Assembly (NCBI RefSeq): GCF_014203015.1
Contig: NZ_JACHIB010000001.1
Coordinates: 1 to 64,000, forward strand
Length of the DNA: 64,000 nucleotides
Direction of reading: 5' to 3'
DNA from: Castellaniella defragrans
Lineage (GTDB): Bacteria > Pseudomonadota > Gammaproteobacteria > Burkholderiales > Burkholderiaceae_B
The translations under genes and the position numbers were made by a program. The notes under the pieces are model-generated. The model ran no database searches and was not told the DNA's origin. It saw only the letters and a list, made by a program, of their open reading frames with translations. Positions within the stretch are counted from its first letter, which is position 1, and each line of letters begins with the position of its first letter. This document shows positions 62,006 through 64,000 of this stretch, one piece after another.

Positions 62006-63049
62006 ATGAACACCGAAGAAATCCGCGCCATACTCACCATCTGCCTGCTGGCCTCGTACGCCGACGGCGACAAGCACGATCGCGAACGCGAACAGATCCG
62101 CCAGGTGGCGCAAGGCCTGGCGCAGGACCAGCGGATCAACCTGCCCGGCCTGTACCAGGAGGTGCTGATGCGCCGGGTGCAGCTCGCCGACGTGCTGCCC
62201 AGCCTGGCGAGCGGCGAGGCGCGCCAGCTGGCCTATGAAATGGCCGTCTGCGTATGCGAGGCCGACGGCCGGACCAGCGCGCCGGAACAGGCTTTCCTCG
62301 CCCGCCTGCGCGAGGCGCTGGGCCAGGCGCCGGCGGAATTCGACGCGCAGGCCGACGCGCTGGCGGCCGCGCCGCTGGACGCGGCGTCCGTGATGGCCGA
62401 GGCGGCGCCGGCAACCGTGGCGGGGGGAGAAGCGCCGCATCCCGCTGCGTCCGATGCGACCACCGCGCCCGATGCGACCGATATGCCCGATGCGCCGTCC
62501 GGCACCGCCGCGCAACGCCGCCCCGGCGCGCTGTCGGCGGCGGAGATGGACGGCAAGATCCTCAATGCGGCGATCCTCAACGGCGCCATCGAACTGCTGC
62601 CCGAGAACCTGTCCACGCTGGCCATCATCCCGCTGCAGATGCGGCTGGTCTACCAGATCGGCCAGAGCCACGGCTACGAGCTGGACCGCGGCCACATCAA
62701 GGACCTGCTGGCCACCCTGGGCGTGGGCCTGACCTCGCAGTACCTGGAACAGGCGGGCCGCAAGCTGCTCGGCGGCCTGCTGGGCAAGGTGGGCGGGGGC
62801 CTGCTCGGCGGCCTGGGCCGCCAGGCGGTCAGCAGCGGCATGAGCTTCGCCTCCACCTACGCGCTGGGCCACGTCGCGCACCAGTACTACGCCGGCGGCC
62901 GGACGCTGAGCACGCAGATGCTGCGCGACGCCTACCAGCACGTGATGGCGGACGGCCGCCGGATGCAGGACCGGTACCTGCCGCAGATGCAGGACATGTC
63001 GCGCGGCCTGACGACCACCCGGATCCTGCAGATGGTGCGCGGCGGCTGA
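62006..63049 (+). CDS. TerB-like plus DUF697-like protein
   Basis: 347 residues. N-terminal part (1-110) is a helical TerB-type domain: LTICLLASYADGDKHDREREQI in part, MAVCVCEADGRTSAPEQAFL with the acidic residues typical of tellurite-resistance TerB. Low-complexity linker about 115-175 (Ala/Asp/Pro/Thr). C-terminal part (176-347) matches DUF697: LPLQMRLVYQIGQSHGYELD in part, then a glycine-rich stretch (GGLLGKVGGGLLGGLGR) resembling a membrane-inserting or glycine-zipper segment. Function unknown; DUF697 proteins often link to GTPases or stress. Start at 62006, with GAAGGA upstream. Confidence 0.7.
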   Translation: MNTEEIRAILTICLLASYADGDKHDREREQIRQVAQGLAQDQRINLPGLYQEVLMRRVQLADVLPSLASGEARQLAYEMAVCVCEADGRTSAPEQAFLARLREALGQAPAEFDAQADALAAAPLDAASVMAEAAPATVAGGEAPHPAASDATTAPDATDMPDAPSGTAAQRRPGALSAAEMDGKILNAAILNGAIELLPENLSTLAIIPLQMRLVYQIGQSHGYELDRGHIKDLLATLGVGLTSQYLEQAGRKLLGGLLGKVGGGLLGGLGRQAVSSGMSFASTYALGHVAHQYYAGGRTLSTQMLRDAYQHVMADGRRMQDRYLPQMQDMSRGLTTTRILQMVRGG

Positions 63050-63243
63050 CCGGGGAACGGAGGCGCGCCGCCCCGGTTCCCGACTCGTCCGCGGGGGATT
63101 CCCGCGCCCACGGCGGCGACAGGGTTTATGCTCGTCGGAACCGCATGCTCGACGCAGCCGCCCGCTCATCGAACCCGCACGCGTGGCAAGCCCGCATGCG
63201 CGTCGAAACCGCCTGCTCGCCGGGCCCGCACCAGGAGCTCCCC

Positions 63244-63762
63244 ATGCGCACCCAGCCACTCGTCCTCCTCGCCGCGCTCCTTCTCGCCACGGGCGCCGCC
63301 CGCGCGCAGGAGGGCGCCCCGCACGACATGCACGCGGCACCGGCACCCCCGCCGGCGGCGGCACACATGCCCGCGCACGCGCCCGCCCACACGCCTGCGC
63401 ACGCGCAGGAACACGCCCAGCCCGAGCGCGTCATCGAGATCGCCATGGACGACGCCATGCGCTTCCACCCCGACCGGATCCCGGTGCGGCCGGGCGAGAC
63501 CGTGCGGCTGCGGCTGCACAACGCCGGCAGGCTGTCCCATGAATTCGTCCTGGGAAAACTCGATGAGATCCTGGCGCACGCCCAGGAGATGCGCGCCCAC
63601 CCCGGCATGCCGGCGCATCACGAGGCCAACGCGCTCACGCTGGAGCCAGGCCGCAGCGGGGAACTGGTCTGGACGTTCGGCCAGCCGGGCACGCTCGATT
63701 TCGCGTGCACGATCCCGGGTCACTACGAAGCCGGCATGCGCGGCCAGTTCCTGATCGAATAG
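63244..63762 (+). CDS. His-rich periplasmic cupredoxin
   Basis: 172 residues. Signal peptide about 1-21 (ARAQ). Residues 27-60 contain seven histidines alternating with alanine/proline (HMPAHAPAHTPAHAQEH), a likely copper-binding tail. The C-terminal cupredoxin domain has type-1 copper ligands: His in GRLSHEF, then Cys, His and Met in FACTIPGHYEAGM. It probably carries or buffers copper in the periplasm. The start has AGGAG upstream. No other copper gene is visible in the window. Confidence 0.82.
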   Translation: MRTQPLVLLAALLLATGAARAQEGAPHDMHAAPAPPPAAAHMPAHAPAHTPAHAQEHAQPERVIEIAMDDAMRFHPDRIPVRPGETVRLRLHNAGRLSHEFVLGKLDEILAHAQEMRAHPGMPAHHEANALTLEPGRSGELVWTFGQPGTLDFACTIPGHYEAGMRGQFLIE

Positions 63763-63834
63763 ACGGACGCCCCGCAACGAACGGCCGCACGAGCCCATGG
63801 ACGCACAGGTCCCCGCCAGGACTTCCGCCGGCCC

Positions 63835-64000
63835 TCACCCGCGCAGGGACGCGCCCACCAGCCACAGCACGACGCTCAGGGTCACGAACGAGCCGAGCGT
63901 CGCAACCAGCAGGGTCGAGGCGCACCAGGACTGCTCGTCGTATTTCTGCGCGATGATGGGAAAGATGCTGAACATGGGCAGGGCGGCAATGATGACGCCG
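63835..64000 (-). CDS. AEC-family transporter, C-terminal end (partial)
   Basis: The last 54 residues of a gene that continues beyond the window. Two hydrophobic segments with GVIIAALPMFSIFPIIAQKY and STLLVATLGSFVTLSVV fit the end of auxin-efflux-carrier-type (AEC/MdcF-like) transporters of organic acids. Too short to be certain. Stop at 63835. Convergent with the cupredoxin gene. Confidence 0.55.
   Translation of the reverse strand, partial: GVIIAALPMFSIFPIIAQKYDEQSWCASTLLVATLGSFVTLSVVLWLVGASLRG

Noticed and set aside
63125-63222. Imperfect repeat of about 28 bases upstream of the cupredoxin gene
   Set aside because: The two copies (around 63127 and 63193) match only partly and could arise by chance in GC-rich DNA; not enough to call a feature.

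Overview
This is a 64 kb chromosomal stretch of a high-GC betaproteobacterium, most likely a member of the Alcaligenaceae (Bordetella/Achromobacter group). The evidence is the block hemA-prfA-prmC-grxD-ubiX, the many solute-binding-protein transporters (two Liv-type ABC systems, a TRAP system, polar amino-acid ABC parts) and the uniformly GC-rich third codon positions. The family placement is inferred from protein resemblance and gene order and was not tested by a search.

Layout. 1-6.9 kb: edge of a possible IS, a secreted RTX-like repeat protein, an Rpn/YhgA-type nuclease, a small membrane protein, and a 14-helix MFS exporter divergent from its LysR regulator. 6.9-8 kb: an orphan AapJ-type amino-acid binding protein. 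8.2-16.7 kb: one reverse-strand operon in which a complete Liv-type ABC importer lies between two acyl-CoA ligases, so uptake and CoA activation are probably coupled. A divergent Crp/Fnr regulator (16.9 kb) separates it from a second Liv operon (17.6-22.4 kb) that contains a LivM-LivG fusion. 22.5-26.9 kb: LysR gene and cysH-cysD-cysN (sulfate assimilation). 27-31.7 kb: glutamate dehydrogenase plus asparaginase, and kbl-tdh (threonine catabolism): a nitrogen/amino-acid degradation zone. 32-34.6 kb: a membrane sensor with degenerate GGDEF and apparently intact EAL. 34.7-38.2 kb: a TakP-like TRAP transporter. 38.4-42.2 kb: two MFS transporters and an HD-GYP protein. 42.2-46.7 kb: ubiX, grxD, prmC, prfA, hemA.

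At 46.8 kb a tRNA-Phe(GAA) gene carries a decayed 3.9 kb integrated element. The tRNA 3' end is repeated at 50.83 kb, and the likely native tRNA terminator now lies beyond that second copy. Inside are a truncated integrase, a damaged IS66-family insertion, an intact RelB/ParE-type toxin-antitoxin pair and a frameshifted AbiEi-like (DUF6088) regulator.

50.9-56.8 kb: a class-V PLP enzyme without the usual desulfurase cysteine, divergent from a four-gene polar amino-acid ABC transporter, with a LysR gene at the end; this looks like an uptake-and-degradation cassette of unknown substrate. 57-64 kb: housekeeping genes (rluE, arfB, queG), a QseBC-like two-component system followed by a YgiW-like OB-fold protein, a TerB/DUF697 protein, a His-rich cupredoxin and the end of an AEC transporter.

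A GC-rich dispersed repeat occurs at three loci (8.15, 30.4 and 43.2 kb), always in the same orientation relative to reverse-strand transcription and twice immediately after a stop codon. No CRISPR array, rRNA or recognisable riboswitch was seen.
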